From positions 1 through 64,000 of the forward strand of contig CAYSPJ010000010.1 of the NCBI GenBank assembly GCA_964432875.1: a DNA stretch of 64,000 bases, given 5' to 3'. The notes beneath the pieces are model-generated. The model searched no databases and was not told the origin of the DNA. It was given only the letters and a program-made list of their open reading frames with translations. Shown in pieces: positions 25,758 to 35,081 of this stretch. The DNA comes from JACJYE01 sp964432875. GTDB lineage: Bacteria > Bacteroidota > Bacteroidia > Chitinophagales > Saprospiraceae. A program made the translations under genes and the position numbers. The first letter of the stretch is position 1, and every line of letters starts with the position of its first letter.

Positions 25758-26627
25758 TTATGCTCCTTCCTCCCTTTTACGCTTCCAGCGCTTATGGGTC
25801 CAGAGCCAGTATTGTGGTGCTTCCAGAATGAGGTTTTCCAGCACGCGGGTGTGCTTTTCGGTCATTTCGCCAATGGGCGTTTGTGCCGGGTTCTCCTCCA
25901 AAGTTTCAAACTCCATTTCATAGTAGCCCCTACTCAATTTCCTGATTTTGCCAAACACCAGGGGGTAATTATACTTGCGGGCGTAAATCTCTGCACCAAA
26001 GAGCACCGCAGTCTCCTGATTGAGGAACTGCGTCCAGTAAGCCCGCCGGCTGCTAGTGGGCGATTGGTCCGTTGCGAATAATGTAGACGTAAGGCGGTGG
26101 GCGTTTTCAGCAAAAAAAGACTTGACCTCCTGCTTAGGCAACAGCTCCATGCCGTACCGCCCGCGCGAGCGTTGCAGCACGCGATCGAAAAAAGCATTAG
26201 CCAGAGGCTTGTAGATACCTACCAAAGTGTGCTTCGACTGAATGCCATAGGAAACGGCCGCCAATTCCCAGTTTCCATAATGGCCCGCAGCGATAATCAT
26301 GCTTCTCCCCTGCTGAGCAAGTTGATCTACCGCTTCCTGGTTAGCCAGGCGGCAGCGGCGCAACACCTCTTCCTTGGGCATGCTGAACATCCGCACCGAT
26401 TCGATGAGCAGGTCGCAAAAATGTCGATAAAAAGAGCTGGCAATGCCCTTCAGTTCTGCTTCGCTTTTCTCGGGAAAAGAATTCCGTAAGTTATTAAAAA
26501 CCACCTGCTTACGAAATCCTGCCAGGCGATAAAGCGCGAAGTACAAAAAGTCAGATAAGTAGTACAACAGCCTTAGCGGCAGGAATGAGAGCGGCTTGAT
26601 GATCAGGTAAAATAGTAATCTGGACAT
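25758..26627 (-). CDS. Lipid A late acyltransferase-like (LpxL/HtrB family)
   Basis: A 289-residue acyltransferase. ATG at 26627 gives the normal N-terminal TM anchor (SRLLFYLIIKPLSFLPLRLLYY). The catalytic HxxxxE motif is AGHYGNWE (about 116-123). Other family blocks are FATDQSP and VLENLILEAPQYWLWTHKRW near the C-terminus. LpxL-type enzymes add a secondary acyl chain to lipid A at the inner face of the inner membrane, but relatives in Bacteroidota also acylate other lipids, so the substrate is open. Confidence 0.88.
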   Translation of the reverse strand: MSRLLFYLIIKPLSFLPLRLLYYLSDFLYFALYRLAGFRKQVVFNNLRNSFPEKSEAELKGIASSFYRHFCDLLIESVRMFSMPKEEVLRRCRLANQEAVDQLAQQGRSMIIAAGHYGNWELAAVSYGIQSKHTLVGIYKPLANAFFDRVLQRSRGRYGMELLPKQEVKSFFAENAHRLTSTLFATDQSPTSSRRAYWTQFLNQETAVLFGAEIYARKYNYPLVFGKIRKLSRGYYEMEFETLEENPAQTPIGEMTEKHTRVLENLILEAPQYWLWTHKRWKRKREEGA

Positions 26628-26789
26628 AAGTCTATGAATATAAAACAAAGGCGCAAGGTAGGAAAAGCCGCGCAAACTTGCGGAAAACGAAATGCGCAAA
26701 ACTCCCGAAATATTTGCTGCGATGGGGCGTTAAATTCCACACACCATGCCCAAAGAGTTTATCTTTATTAATTTCTACCCGTTTCGCCC

Positions 26790-26797
26790 TAACTTTG
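26790..26797 (+). promoter_or_regulatory. Probable -7 box (TAACTTTG)
   Basis: TAACTTTG fits TAnnTTTG and lies 24 nt upstream of the ATG at 26822. The -33 region is weak (TTTA at 26764-26767, 22-nt spacer). Confidence 0.5.
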
Positions 26798-26821
26798 CGG
26801 CAAAATCAGAAAAAGAGTTTT

Positions 26822-29393
26822 ATGCGTAATTGTTTATCGTGGATCCTGCTATTTGTAGCTATTCAAGCCTCAGCCCAGGAGAAAATGGAAGTCATCCGTT
26901 CTAATGCCATCCCCTGGCAGACCAGAGTATCAAATGTATATGTTAGCGAGGATAATCAGGTATGGGCCGGCAGCGACCGGGGCGTTTTTCGCGTCTATGA
27001 TGCCAATCTCGGCGAGCCCGTCAACATCCCAGCTGGCGAACAATCACTGCTCCGTTTCCGCAGCGGCAACGCCGAACTAAACTGGGACGAGGGTCAATTA
27101 CAGGATATCCTCGGTGAAGGCGTCCAAATCACCGCCGCCATCTTCGACAGCCGGCGCGGCGAGCTATGGATAGGTACCAGCGATATCGGGCTGCTGCGCC
27201 TCAAATCCAAGCCCAGCCTCCAACTGGTAGAGCACCTGACCACCGCCAACTCCAAACTGCGCTCCAACCAAATCAACACTTTTTACCTCGATGCCCGAGG
27301 ACGCCTTTGGGTCGGCACCGAACTAGGCGTACTGGTTGGCGAAGATGGGCGCTGGAAGCTGGTGGAAAAAGATTTCAACATCCGTGCTATCAGTGGCAAA
27401 GGCTTGGAAATCTGGATGCTAGGTGACGGGCTGGTGGGGAAAGTTGATGCCCGCGACAACTGGCTGCCAATTGATATCCCCGCCCGAAAAACCGAGGGCA
27501 GCTTATCCGATCTTACTTTTGATGACGAAGGCAAACTCTGGATCGCTTCCGAAGTCATCACCCGCTATGATCCCGAAACCAAAACATTCGACCTCTATGG
27601 CCCTGCCCAGGATTTTACCAGCCAATTCGCTTCCTGTCTGTCTGCCGATCGCGATGGCTCCATCTGGATCGGTACCCGCGACAAAGGGCTCTACGTTATC
27701 CGCAAGGCCTCTACTATTGCCCTCAACATCCTGGTACAAAACGAAGTGAGCTGCAGTGGCAACGGTAAAGACGGCGCACTGCAAGTCCGGGTTTCTGGCG
27801 GGCAGCCTCCCTACGACTACCGCTGGGAAAAAGGGCTAACCGGCACCAACCCCACCGGATTGGAAGCGGGCCTTTACCGGCTGACCGTAACAGACAGCAA
27901 AGGAGGTGAAAAAGTAGGGCAAATCGAAATCACCGACTTCCGGATGCAGTTAAGTGCTGTACAAACCCTCGAAGCTAGTGCTCCTGGCGCTGCCGATGGA
28001 CAGGCCAAAGTTGAAGTCCAGGGTGGTATCCCCCCCTTCAGCTACAAATGGGATAATGGGGAAAGCAGCCCGGCAGCTACCCAGCTTAGCGAAGGGCTCC
28101 ATCAGGTAACTGTAACCTCACCCGATGGCTGCAGCTCCGTCGCCTCCGTCAATATTAGCCGCGCCTTGGCAGAGCTAGCGGTCAACATCAACTTGGCGCA
28201 AGCCATTAAATGCCCAGGCAGCACAGATGCTGCACTCCAGGTAGAAGCTTCGGGTGGAAAGTCACCTTATCAGTATAAGTGGAGTACCCCGGGCCTCAGC
28301 GGCAGCCAGCCCCAAGGCCTGCCTGCCGGGGAATACCAGCTCACCGTCACCGACGCCTCCGGGCAGGAGCAGTCCGCCANNNNNNNNNNNNNNNNNNNNN
28401 NNNNNNNNNNNNNNNNNNNNNNNNNNNNNNNNNNNNNNNNNNNNNNNNNNNNNNNNNNNNNNNNNNNNNNNNNNNNNNNGCGCCCGCAGCGTCACCGTCA
28501 CCGACGCGGCAGGCTGCACGGCAGTGGCTAGCGTTGATATCTCCGAAGACATCCTGCCATTGACCGCAGCTATCAAGCTGCTGAAAGAAATCAGTTGTTC
28601 CTCCGCCTCCGATGCCGCTGTTGCCATAGAAGTTAAAGGGGGTAAAGGGCCGTTCCAATACCAATGGAATGCCGAAGGGATAGCCGATAGACAAGCCGAA
28701 GGTCTCGGCCCAGGCGATTATCAAGTAACCATTACGGATATACTAGGTACAACGCAGATTGCCCGGATATCTATTTCAGAACCTGCGCCACTAGTGGCAG
28801 AAATAACGAGTACTCAGCCAGCATTCAGCGAAACGACCAGAGATGGCAAAGCCTCCGCCAGCGTACAAGGTGGGATTGGCCCTTATGTTTTTAATTGGAG
28901 CAATGGTGCTTCTGGACCGGAAGCCGACGGCTTCCCCATTGGCAGCCACCGGCTCACCGTTACTGATAGCCGGGGCTGTCAAGCCGGTGTCAGCTTCGAA
29001 ATCACAGAGCGCATCATGAAGGAACTGACCAGCGGCGCGGTGCGCAGTGGCCAGACTATCCAGATGCAAAAATTGCAGTTTGATGCCGATAGCACCAAGC
29101 TGCGGGATGATGCCAGGCCGATACTGGATGAGATTTACGTCTTCCTAAAGGAGAACCCCTCTATTGCAGTGGAAATCGGGGGGCACACCAACAACCTGCC
29201 TCCGGCTGAATACTGCGACATGCTCTCCACCGCCCGTGCCCGCGCCGTAGCGGAGTACTTGGTAGAGAAAGGCATTGAGCCTGAAAGGGTCTTCTACCAG
29301 GGCTATGGCAAGCGCAATCCCCTCTTTTCCAATGCTACAGAGGATGGGCGAAGGCGCAATCAACGAGTGGAAATTAAAATATTGCGCTTGTAA
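26822..29393 (+). CDS. Propeller / SprB-repeat / OmpA-domain surface protein (spans gap)
   Basis: One large gene interrupted by the gap at 28380-28479; the reading frames on the two sides differ by one base, which is expected because the gap length is a placeholder. Signal peptide MRNCLSWILLFVAIQASAQ. The first ~300 residues hold short repeats like LWIGTSDIGLLRL, LWVGTELGVLVG and IWIGTRDKGLYVI, as in the sensor propellers of hybrid two-component systems. Then come at least five SprB-like units (GGxxPYxYxW ... GLxAGxYxLTVTDxxG). The C-terminus is an OmpA domain (GHTNNLPPAEYCDMLSTARA), which binds peptidoglycan. Likely a periplasmic or surface-exposed anchoring protein linked to gliding-type machinery. 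The number of repeats lost in the gap is unknown. Confidence 0.85.
28380..28479. other. Assembly gap (100 N) inside SprB-like repeats
   Basis: Both flanks carry the same repeat register (the TCACCGTCACCGACGC segment is present on each side), so the assembly broke because of near-identical repeat units. Confidence 0.99.
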
Positions 29394-29548
29394 AGCCGCC
29401 TAAGCCCGGCTGAGCAGCGTAAAGGATTTGCCGATTTGTTTAGATGGGCCCCATTTAGCAGATTGCCCGGCTAAGGATTTCGGAACTGTTTAGTGGGCGA
29501 AAAATGCCTTAATTGCTGTTCCAAAAGGCGTATTTCCGCCTTGGTTTT

Positions 29549-31534
29549 TCACCGCACTTTTTCACCGAAACCGGACAGTGCATCGGAAGTGCCCAGCACG
29601 TAGACTTTGTCCCCTTTGAGGATTTGAGTATCGGGCAAGATATCGGAAATGTAGGTATTACCACGTTCGATTGCAGCGATGGTGATGCCAAAGCGGGCGC
29701 GCAGATTTGCTTCGCGCAGGGTTTTGCCCACGATGTCATTCTCTTCATGCTGTACCTTGAGGCAGGTGACGTTGATGTCGGGCAAGCTCAGCGCTGGCAT
29801 CTGTACGACCGCCAAGTCATTATTGGGGCGCAGGCTCTTGTAACTATTGGTACGCACTTCGTGGATAAAATCCTCGATTTCGTCTTCGGGCACCAAATAC
29901 TTGTGCAGCACCCGGGTAAAAATTTCAATGGAGGTTTCGAATTCTTCGGGAACTACTTCGCTGGCACCGAGCTCGTAAAGCACTTCCGTATCTCTTACGT
30001 AGCGGGTCCGCACGATAATGTGTACGGTATTGCAGATATTGCGGATGTGCTGGACGATTTGCTTAGCCCCAGCCGGGTCCGTAATAGTGACTACAGCTAC
30101 GCGGGCAGAATAAACGCGCAGGTGCTCAAGCACCACTTCATTGGTGGCGTCGCCAAAATAAACTGGCACGCCTTCCCGGCGGGCCAGTTTCACGTTTTCC
30201 GGGTTAACATCCAGCACCACATAAGGGATATTAGCATTGCGGGCAGCTTTGGCCACGTTTTGCCCATTGAGCCCATAGCCAATAATGATGATGTGGTCTT
30301 TAAGGCTTTCCACGGGTAATTCGTCTGCCGGGGCTGCATTCAGCCGGTTGGACAAGGCGAGCTTCTCCGGTATGGCTTGCTTCATCCACCATCCAGCAAT
30401 GGTACCGGCTTTATCCACCACAAAAGGCGTAAGGGCCATCGTCAGGATAGAAGTGGCTAGAAAATACTGCTGCATCACCCCATCCAACATGTCAAATTGC
30501 ATACCGACGCCAGCCAGGATAAAGGAAAACTCCCCTACTTGGAATAAGGTCAGCGCAGTGATCAGGGTGGTCCGGCGCGGGTACCCCAACAAAAACACGG
30601 CCAGGCTGACGACGAAAAACTTGAGCAGGGCGACGATGAACACGAGGAGGAGTATAACCCCCAGGTGCTCGATTAGAAAGCGCATATCGAGCAACATGCC
30701 GATGGAGACAAAAAAGAAACTGGTAAAAATCTCGCGCAACGGCAATACGATGCCCGTCGCCTGATAGCTGTATTCTGATTCGGAGATAATCAGGCCGGCC
30801 AGGAAAGCTCCCAAAGCTAGTGAAAGCCCCGCTTGGTTAGTCCCCCAAGCCACCACCAAGCAGATGACGATGACGGTGAGGATAAACAACTCCCGGTTCT
30901 TCGTCTTGGCTACAGCATGTAAAATGCGGGGAATGAGATAACTGGCCCCATAGAGCACCGCCACTACCACGACGACGGCTTTCAGCAGGAGGAGCCACAG
31001 ACTGCCGGGCGCTTCGCTTTGCCCCGCAAGCAGGGGCGTGAGCAACATCATGGGCACCACGATGATGTCCTGAAAAATCAAGATACCCAGCGAAATGCGC
31101 CCATGTGGGGCATTCGTCTCCCCTTTCTCCTGCAATAGCTTTAAGATGATAGCCGTGCTGCTCAGCGAGACCAGGAAGCCCATAAAGAGCGCCTTATTCC
31201 AGTCGTAGCCCAGCAATATAGCGATGAGGAATACCAGCCCAATGGTGCCGCCTACCTGTATCGAGCCCCCCAATAATACTTCCCGTTTGATGGAAGCCAG
31301 CGTTTTGAGCGAAAATTCCAACCCGATGATAAACAACAGCAAGATGACCCCTATCTCCGCCATGGTTTCTACCTCATGAACCGCTCTGACCAAGCTCAGC
31401 CCATTGGGGCCCGCAATGACGCCGGTGATGAGCAAGCCCAGTACGGAAGGCAGCTTGAGCCGCTGAAACAAATAAATGACTGCGACGGACAAACCTAAAA
31501 TGACGACGATGTCCTGAAGGATGGGTATTTGCAT
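29549..31534 (-). CDS. CPA2-family monovalent cation:proton antiporter with TrkA domains
   Basis: A 661-residue Kef-type transporter. The N-terminal ~385 residues are about 12 TM helices of the Na/H exchanger fold, including LSLALGAFLAGLIISESEY. A TrkA-N (RCK) domain begins near IIIGYGLNGQNVAKAARNAN (about 405), the Rossmann site for NAD(H) or another nucleotide, followed by a TrkA-C domain near residue 570-655. Such proteins exchange K+ or Na+ for protons and are gated by ligands on the RCK ring. It is convergent with the OmpA-domain gene. Confidence 0.92.
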   Translation of the reverse strand: MQIPILQDIVVILGLSVAVIYLFQRLKLPSVLGLLITGVIAGPNGLSLVRAVHEVETMAEIGVILLLFIIGLEFSLKTLASIKREVLLGGSIQVGGTIGLVFLIAILLGYDWNKALFMGFLVSLSSTAIILKLLQEKGETNAPHGRISLGILIFQDIIVVPMMLLTPLLAGQSEAPGSLWLLLLKAVVVVVAVLYGASYLIPRILHAVAKTKNRELFILTVIVICLVVAWGTNQAGLSLALGAFLAGLIISESEYSYQATGIVLPLREIFTSFFFVSIGMLLDMRFLIEHLGVILLLVFIVALLKFFVVSLAVFLLGYPRRTTLITALTLFQVGEFSFILAGVGMQFDMLDGVMQQYFLATSILTMALTPFVVDKAGTIAGWWMKQAIPEKLALSNRLNAAPADELPVESLKDHIIIIGYGLNGQNVAKAARNANIPYVVLDVNPENVKLARREGVPVYFGDATNEVVLEHLRVYSARVAVVTITDPAGAKQIVQHIRNICNTVHIIVRTRYVRDTEVLYELGASEVVPEEFETSIEIFTRVLHKYLVPEDEIEDFIHEVRTNSYKSLRPNNDLAVVQMPALSLPDINVTCLKVQHEENDIVGKTLREANLRARFGITIAAIERGNTYISDILPDTQILKGDKVYVLGTSDALSGFGEKVR

Positions 31535-31653
31535 ATAGCGGCTTCTGCTTTTTCGGTTGTGCCGACAAAGGTCTTAACTTTTAGGGACGCTGGCAAGCCT
31601 TCTGAACATTTATGGCTCGCAAGCTGAAAAGAAACCTTGCGGATAAGCAGCGC

Positions 31654-32061
31654 TCAGCCCTTGGCAAACATGACCTTCCACTGGTTTGCCAGTAGGATTA
31701 ACAACAAAGCATTGCCCAGCAAAGGGATACCGCTTTCCACCAACTCCTCGGGCCGGTTGTCCAGGAAAAAGTGAATCATGAAGATGTTAAAGATAATCGG
31801 GAATAGCAGCGCTGCACCAGCTAGGCGGGTACGGGGTATCAGCAGCAAAATACCGCTCAGTATCTGGAAGCCGCCAATCATCTTTAGAAAGCCCGAATGG
31901 CAAAACGCGTTGATTACGTTAATATAGTCTATCGGGATAGGCGAATCAGCTGGATAGGCTTTGCAAGGGTTCAGCCAATGCTTGTTAAGCCCTTTGTAGA
32001 TAAAAAAGCTCGCTAGCGCAAAGCTAATCAGCCAAGTCAATAAGATCTTTGTTTTGTTCAT
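31654..32061 (-). CDS. DoxX-like four-TM membrane protein
   Basis: A 135-residue protein starting at ATG 32061 (MNKTKILLTWLISFALASFF). Four hydrophobic segments are visible, with MIGGFQILSGILLLIPRTRL typical of DoxX/DoxD-like small membrane proteins. The family has roles in redox or stress but most members are uncharacterised. It stands alone between the antiporter and the tRNA cluster. Confidence 0.65.
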   Translation of the reverse strand: MNKTKILLTWLISFALASFFIYKGLNKHWLNPCKAYPADSPIPIDYINVINAFCHSGFLKMIGGFQILSGILLLIPRTRLAGAALLFPIIFNIFMIHFFLDNRPEELVESGIPLLGNALLLILLANQWKVMFAKG

Positions 32062-32403
32062 TTTATACTTTTTTAGCATTTACAGGATAAAACGGGTCGC
32101 CATAATGGCTGGATTGCCGCCACCAGCTGCCCTTATTTAGATAGATTCTATCTAGCCGCAAAGCTAATCGCACTGAAAGCAAGGCGCAATACCTAATTTC
32201 GGCAAAAAACAACTCAAGCATTAGGTAGAGCTGCGCTAATTCAAAATGCTATCCTTCTGCCTTCTCCAAGGGAAAATGCAAGGGGCACCCCAAAATGCTA
32301 CCCCACCTCATGGAACTCTTGTCATCTTGGTATGGTTATGCCTGTTGATAATGAACGCAGTATAAACTAAACTCAAATTGCTGCCAAAAAAAATGGCTGC
32401 TGC
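32062..32403. other. Intergenic stretch upstream of the tRNA cluster
   Basis: About 340 nt without a gene. It includes a short inverted repeat TAGATAGA-T-TCTATCTA near 32140-32158. A small open frame on the minus strand crosses from here into the tRNA genes and is not credible. Confidence 0.5.
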
Positions 32404-32434
32404 TTTGTTTTTTTGCACAGGATGTCTATCTTTG
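32404..32434 (+). promoter_or_regulatory. Bacteroidota-type promoter for the tRNA-Ser/tRNA-like array
   Basis: TTTG at 32404-32407, a 19-nt spacer and TATCTTTG at 32427-32434, a full match to the phylum consensus. The start of transcription would be near 32441, about 32 nt before the first tRNA-like copy, so the unusual copies should be transcribed ahead of the functional tRNA-Ser. Confidence 0.78.
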
Positions 32435-32472
32435 CGTTCGCTTTGGAAAAAAGCATTATAGATGCTTGATTC

Positions 32473-32577
32473 GGTGACGTGGGTGAGTGGCTGAAACCAT
32501 CCCGCTTTTTGATGAAAAAGCGGGACTAAACCGACGTACTCTAACAGGGTACCGCGGGGTCCAAGCCCACTGTCATC
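32473..32577 (+). pseudogene. tRNA-Ser-like sequence with palindrome in place of the anticodon arm, copy 1
   Basis: The first 27 bases (acceptor 5' strand GGTGACG and D-arm) are identical to the functional tRNA-Ser at 32735. The eight bases CCGGTTTG of the anticodon arm are replaced by 26 bases forming an 11-bp hairpin (arm TCCCGCTTTTT, loop GATG). The next 31 bases (CTAAACC to GGGTACCGCG, including the variable arm) are again identical. The T-arm has changed to GGGTCCAAGCCC and the acceptor 3' strand is TGTCATC, which still pairs with GGTGACG through two G-U pairs. It cannot decode, but could fold as a tRNA-like RNA. Confidence 0.85.
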
Positions 32578-32603
32578 TTGTTGATAGTTTTTCAGTTTTA
32601 CCC

Positions 32604-32708
32604 GGTGACGTGGGTGAGTGGCTGAAACCATCCCGCTTTTTGATGAAAAAGCGGGACTAAACCGACGTACTCTAACAGGGTACCGCGGGGTCCAAGCCCA
32701 CTGTCATC
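32604..32708 (+). pseudogene. tRNA-Ser-like sequence with palindrome, copy 2
   Basis: Identical to copy 1 base for base, including the hairpin and spacer. Identity over 131 bp means either recent duplication or active homogenisation. Confidence 0.85.
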
Positions 32709-32734
32709 TTGTTGATAGTTTTTCAGTTTTACCC

Positions 32735-32822
32735 GGTGACGTGGGTGAGTGGCTGAAACCACCGGTTTGCTAAACCGACGTACTCTAACAGGGTACCGCG
32801 AGTTCGAATCTCGCCGTCACCG
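32735..32822 (+). tRNA. tRNA-Ser (anticodon GCT)
   Basis: An 88-nt class II tRNA. Acceptor GGTGACG pairs with CGTCACC, discriminator G; anticodon loop TTGCTAA reads GCT (codons AGC/AGU); long variable arm GTACTCTAACAGGGTAC; T-arm GCGAGTTCGAATCTCGC. CCA is not encoded. One C-A mismatch lies at the top of the anticodon stem. Confidence 0.95.
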
Positions 32823-32838
32823 CTTTATAGTTTTTTTT

Positions 32839-32913
32839 CGGGGTGTAGCGCAGTCCGGTTAGCGCACCTGCTTTGGGAGCAGGGGGCCGCAGGTTCGAAT
32901 CCTGCTACCCCGA
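32839..32913 (+). tRNA. tRNA-Pro (anticodon TGG)
   Basis: A 75-nt tRNA beginning CGGGGTGTAGCGCAG and ending GCTACCCCGA. Anticodon loop TTTGGGA gives TGG (codon CCA). It follows tRNA-Ser by 16 nt and is ended by a hairpin terminator, so the two tRNAs likely form one transcript. CCA is not encoded. Confidence 0.96.
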
Positions 32914-32919
32914 CGAAAT

Positions 32920-32958
32920 AAAAGCCTAATTAATTGTTTGCCAATTGATTAGGCTTTT
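32920..32958 (+). terminator. Rho-independent terminator of the tRNA operon
   Basis: Stem AAAAGCCTAATTAATTG and CAATTGATTAGGCTTTT with one T-G pair and loop TTTGC, followed by TCTTTT. Confidence 0.88.
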
Positions 32959-32973
32959 TCTTTTGGTAAAATC

Positions 32974-33013
32974 ATCGCCAATGGCCCGAGTGGTTAATCC
33001 TCGTTTGCCAAAA
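32974..33013 (+). pseudogene. Possible tRNA remnant (D-arm and anticodon arm)
   Basis: GGCCCGAGTGGTTAA resembles a class II tRNA D-arm and TCGTTTGCCAAAAC resembles an anticodon arm, but there is no T-arm or acceptor end. It begins 16 nt after the terminator and lies ahead of the S4 gene. Likely a decayed tRNA or the scar of tRNA recombination. Confidence 0.4.
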
Positions 33014-33089
33014 CAAAGAAAGATAGCGGGTGTTTTTAGGGGGATACCCTGACGGGTATGGCTTTACTCCTGTAATTAAAGCAGTAATC

Positions 33090-33485
33090 ATGGCAGAATT
33101 GGACAAAGTGCGGATCGATAAATGGCTGTGGAGCGTGCGCATCTTCAAATCCCGCACTATCGCTGCTGATGCGGCGAAAGAAGGCAAGGTGAAAATAGAA
33201 GGCAAAGCAGTGAAAGCTTCCTATATGCTGCAGCGCGGGGAAGTGATAGAAGTAAGGAAAAATGGCTTCAACTTTCAATATAAAGCAGTAGAGCTCATTG
33301 AAAAACGAGTGGGTGCCCCCATTGCGCAGCAATGCTATGAAGACCTCACCACCGAGGAAGAACTCAACAAATACAATGCCTGGTTTAAAGGGAAAGCCGC
33401 GGCGGAACAGCGCGAAAGAGGGGCCGGCCGGCCAACAAAAAAAGAGCGGCGCACCATCGACCAGTTTAAAAAAGGACTTTACTAA
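33090..33485 (+). CDS. S4-domain RNA-binding protein (Hsp15/HslR-like)
   Basis: A 131-residue protein starting at ATG 33090; the upstream GTG at 33030 is not needed. The S4 domain is VRIDKWLWSVRIFKSRTIAA to KASYMLQRGEVIEV (about 6-60). The C-terminal half is basic and Arg/Lys-rich (RERGAGRPTKKERRTIDQFK). Hsp15 relatives bind stalled 50S subunits that carry a nascent chain and help recycle them. Convergent with MATE, 12 nt apart. Confidence 0.9.
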   Translation: MAELDKVRIDKWLWSVRIFKSRTIAADAAKEGKVKIEGKAVKASYMLQRGEVIEVRKNGFNFQYKAVELIEKRVGAPIAQQCYEDLTTEEELNKYNAWFKGKAAAEQRERGAGRPTKKERRTIDQFKKGLY

Positions 33486-33497
33486 GCTTGATGGGCT

Positions 33498-34835
33498 TCA
33501 AACAGTCAGGCCGTGCCAATTTCGCGAGCGCAAATACCAGATAATCAGCCCGATCATCAAAGCCCAATAGAAAACCTCTGCCGCCCACGCCCAGAGCAGC
33601 CCGCCATTCGTGTAATTGACTTCAATGTAAATATAAACCAGATAGAAGACAGCGCAAATCGTCTGGATAATCAAACCATAGAAAGTTGCCCCGGTGCCGG
33701 CCATACCGTTGAAAAACACGCTGCCAATCGAAAATAGGGTTAGGATAAGAGTTAGCATCCAGAAAATAGGCTGGGCATCCGTAATGAGCGACATATCTTC
33801 AGACCCCAGCAAGGGATAAAGCATCTGTTGGGGGAAGAGCACCACCGGGAGCGTGATCAACATCGTAGCAGCCCAGCTCATCCAGGCTGTTTTCCAGATG
33901 ATGGGGATGACTGCTTGCCGCTTGCGCTGCCCGATGAAGGTGCTCACCATAGTATTGACTCCAGCCGCAAAACCCCAGGATGGGATGGACAGCACCAGGT
34001 AAACCATGCGTACCAAGTTGGTGATAGCCAGTTCACGCTCGCCCAGGTTTTCTACTATTCCGAAAAAAAGGAACCAACTGCCCATGCCTACAAACGCCTG
34101 TGCAACAATAGGGACTGCCAAACGATACTGTTGCTTAATGAGCTTCATATCGATGCGTGGGAACTTAAAAAGCCGGTAGGTCCTTGCCTGCTTATCAAAC
34201 AGGATGTAGATGACGAAAGCAAGGAAAGCCACCCCTTCGGCGATAGTACTAGCCAAGCCAGCACCGGCAATACCCATGGCCGGAAAACCCCAATGGCCAA
34301 AAATCAGCGCATAATCCAATACGATATTTACTACGCCGAGGAGAATGGTGTCAGCGATAATGAAATTCGTCCGTGCGACGCCCGTATACAGAGCGATGAT
34401 AGCCACACCGACATAGCTAAAAAACACCCCCCAGGAACGGGTATCCAGGTATTCCAGGCTTTTGGCAAAAATCAGGGGGGAATCCACCAGCATGCTGAAT
34501 AAGTAGTAGCTGCCATATTGCATGAACAAGAACATGACCAGCGCCAGCCCAGCTTCAAAATAAACCATGGAATAAAAGGTGCGTCCAATCTCCTGAAGCT
34601 GCCCCTCCCCCATCCGGCGGGCGATCATAATCTGCCCGCCCCGAGAAAACCCATAGCCGATAGCCGCCACTACCAGATAAAATACGCCGACGAAACCGAT
34701 GGTAGCAAAATCTTCTTCGCTGAGGTGGTATAAAAAGACGCTGTCGCTCAGCGCAATAACGTTCTGAGCGGCACTGCCGAGCATGATGGGAGCAGAAATA
34801 GCAAGGATTTGCCGATAGCTTGTTCTGAGGCGCAT
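33498..34835 (-). CDS. MATE-family efflux transporter
   Basis: About 445 residues from ATG at 34835 (MRLRTSYRQILAISAPIMLG), with about 12 TM helices in two MatE halves. The first helix has the typical ISAPIMLGSAAQNVIALSDSV. ATG at 34871 adds 12 residues and is possible. MATE proteins export drugs or metabolites in exchange for Na+ or H+. The cargo is not predictable. Confidence 0.9.
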   Translation of the reverse strand: MRLRTSYRQILAISAPIMLGSAAQNVIALSDSVFLYHLSEEDFATIGFVGVFYLVVAAIGYGFSRGGQIMIARRMGEGQLQEIGRTFYSMVYFEAGLALVMFLFMQYGSYYLFSMLVDSPLIFAKSLEYLDTRSWGVFFSYVGVAIIALYTGVARTNFIIADTILLGVVNIVLDYALIFGHWGFPAMGIAGAGLASTIAEGVAFLAFVIYILFDKQARTYRLFKFPRIDMKLIKQQYRLAVPIVAQAFVGMGSWFLFFGIVENLGERELAITNLVRMVYLVLSIPSWGFAAGVNTMVSTFIGQRKRQAVIPIIWKTAWMSWAATMLITLPVVLFPQQMLYPLLGSEDMSLITDAQPIFWMLTLILTLFSIGSVFFNGMAGTGATFYGLIIQTICAVFYLVYIYIEVNYTNGGLLWAWAAEVFYWALMIGLIIWYLRSRNWHGLTV

Positions 34836-35081
34836 ACGCAAATGTAGGCAGCCAAAGCGATGCTTCAGCATGATTGATGCTTTTTTTTGTGCCCTCCTCC
34901 AAATGAGCGCCAATTGCGCATAGGCACGGCCACACGGCATGACGGAAAGAGCAAACTGATTGGGGCGTTACATTTCTGCTTCAGCTTGCAAAAGCCGCCA
35001 AGCTTTACTATCTTAACGCCCGCAAAATCCAAAGTAAAACAAGGCCAGAAAATGGCATTTCACAACAAAAAACAAATCAAC

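Larger units (their letters stand above)
32473..32734 (+). repeat. Two identical 131-bp tandem repeats
   Basis: Units 32473-32603 and 32604-32734 are identical. A third start of the unit at 32735 leads into the normal tRNA-Ser. Each unit is a 105-nt tRNA-Ser-like segment plus a 26-nt spacer ending TTTTACCC. Confidence 0.97.

Noticed and set aside
32308..32631. Minus-strand frame over the tRNA region
   Set aside because: It covers the tandem tRNA-like units and has no protein-like composition.
32473..32734. CRISPR array
   Set aside because: Only two units, 131 bp, with no variable spacers and no cas genes; they match tRNA-Ser instead.
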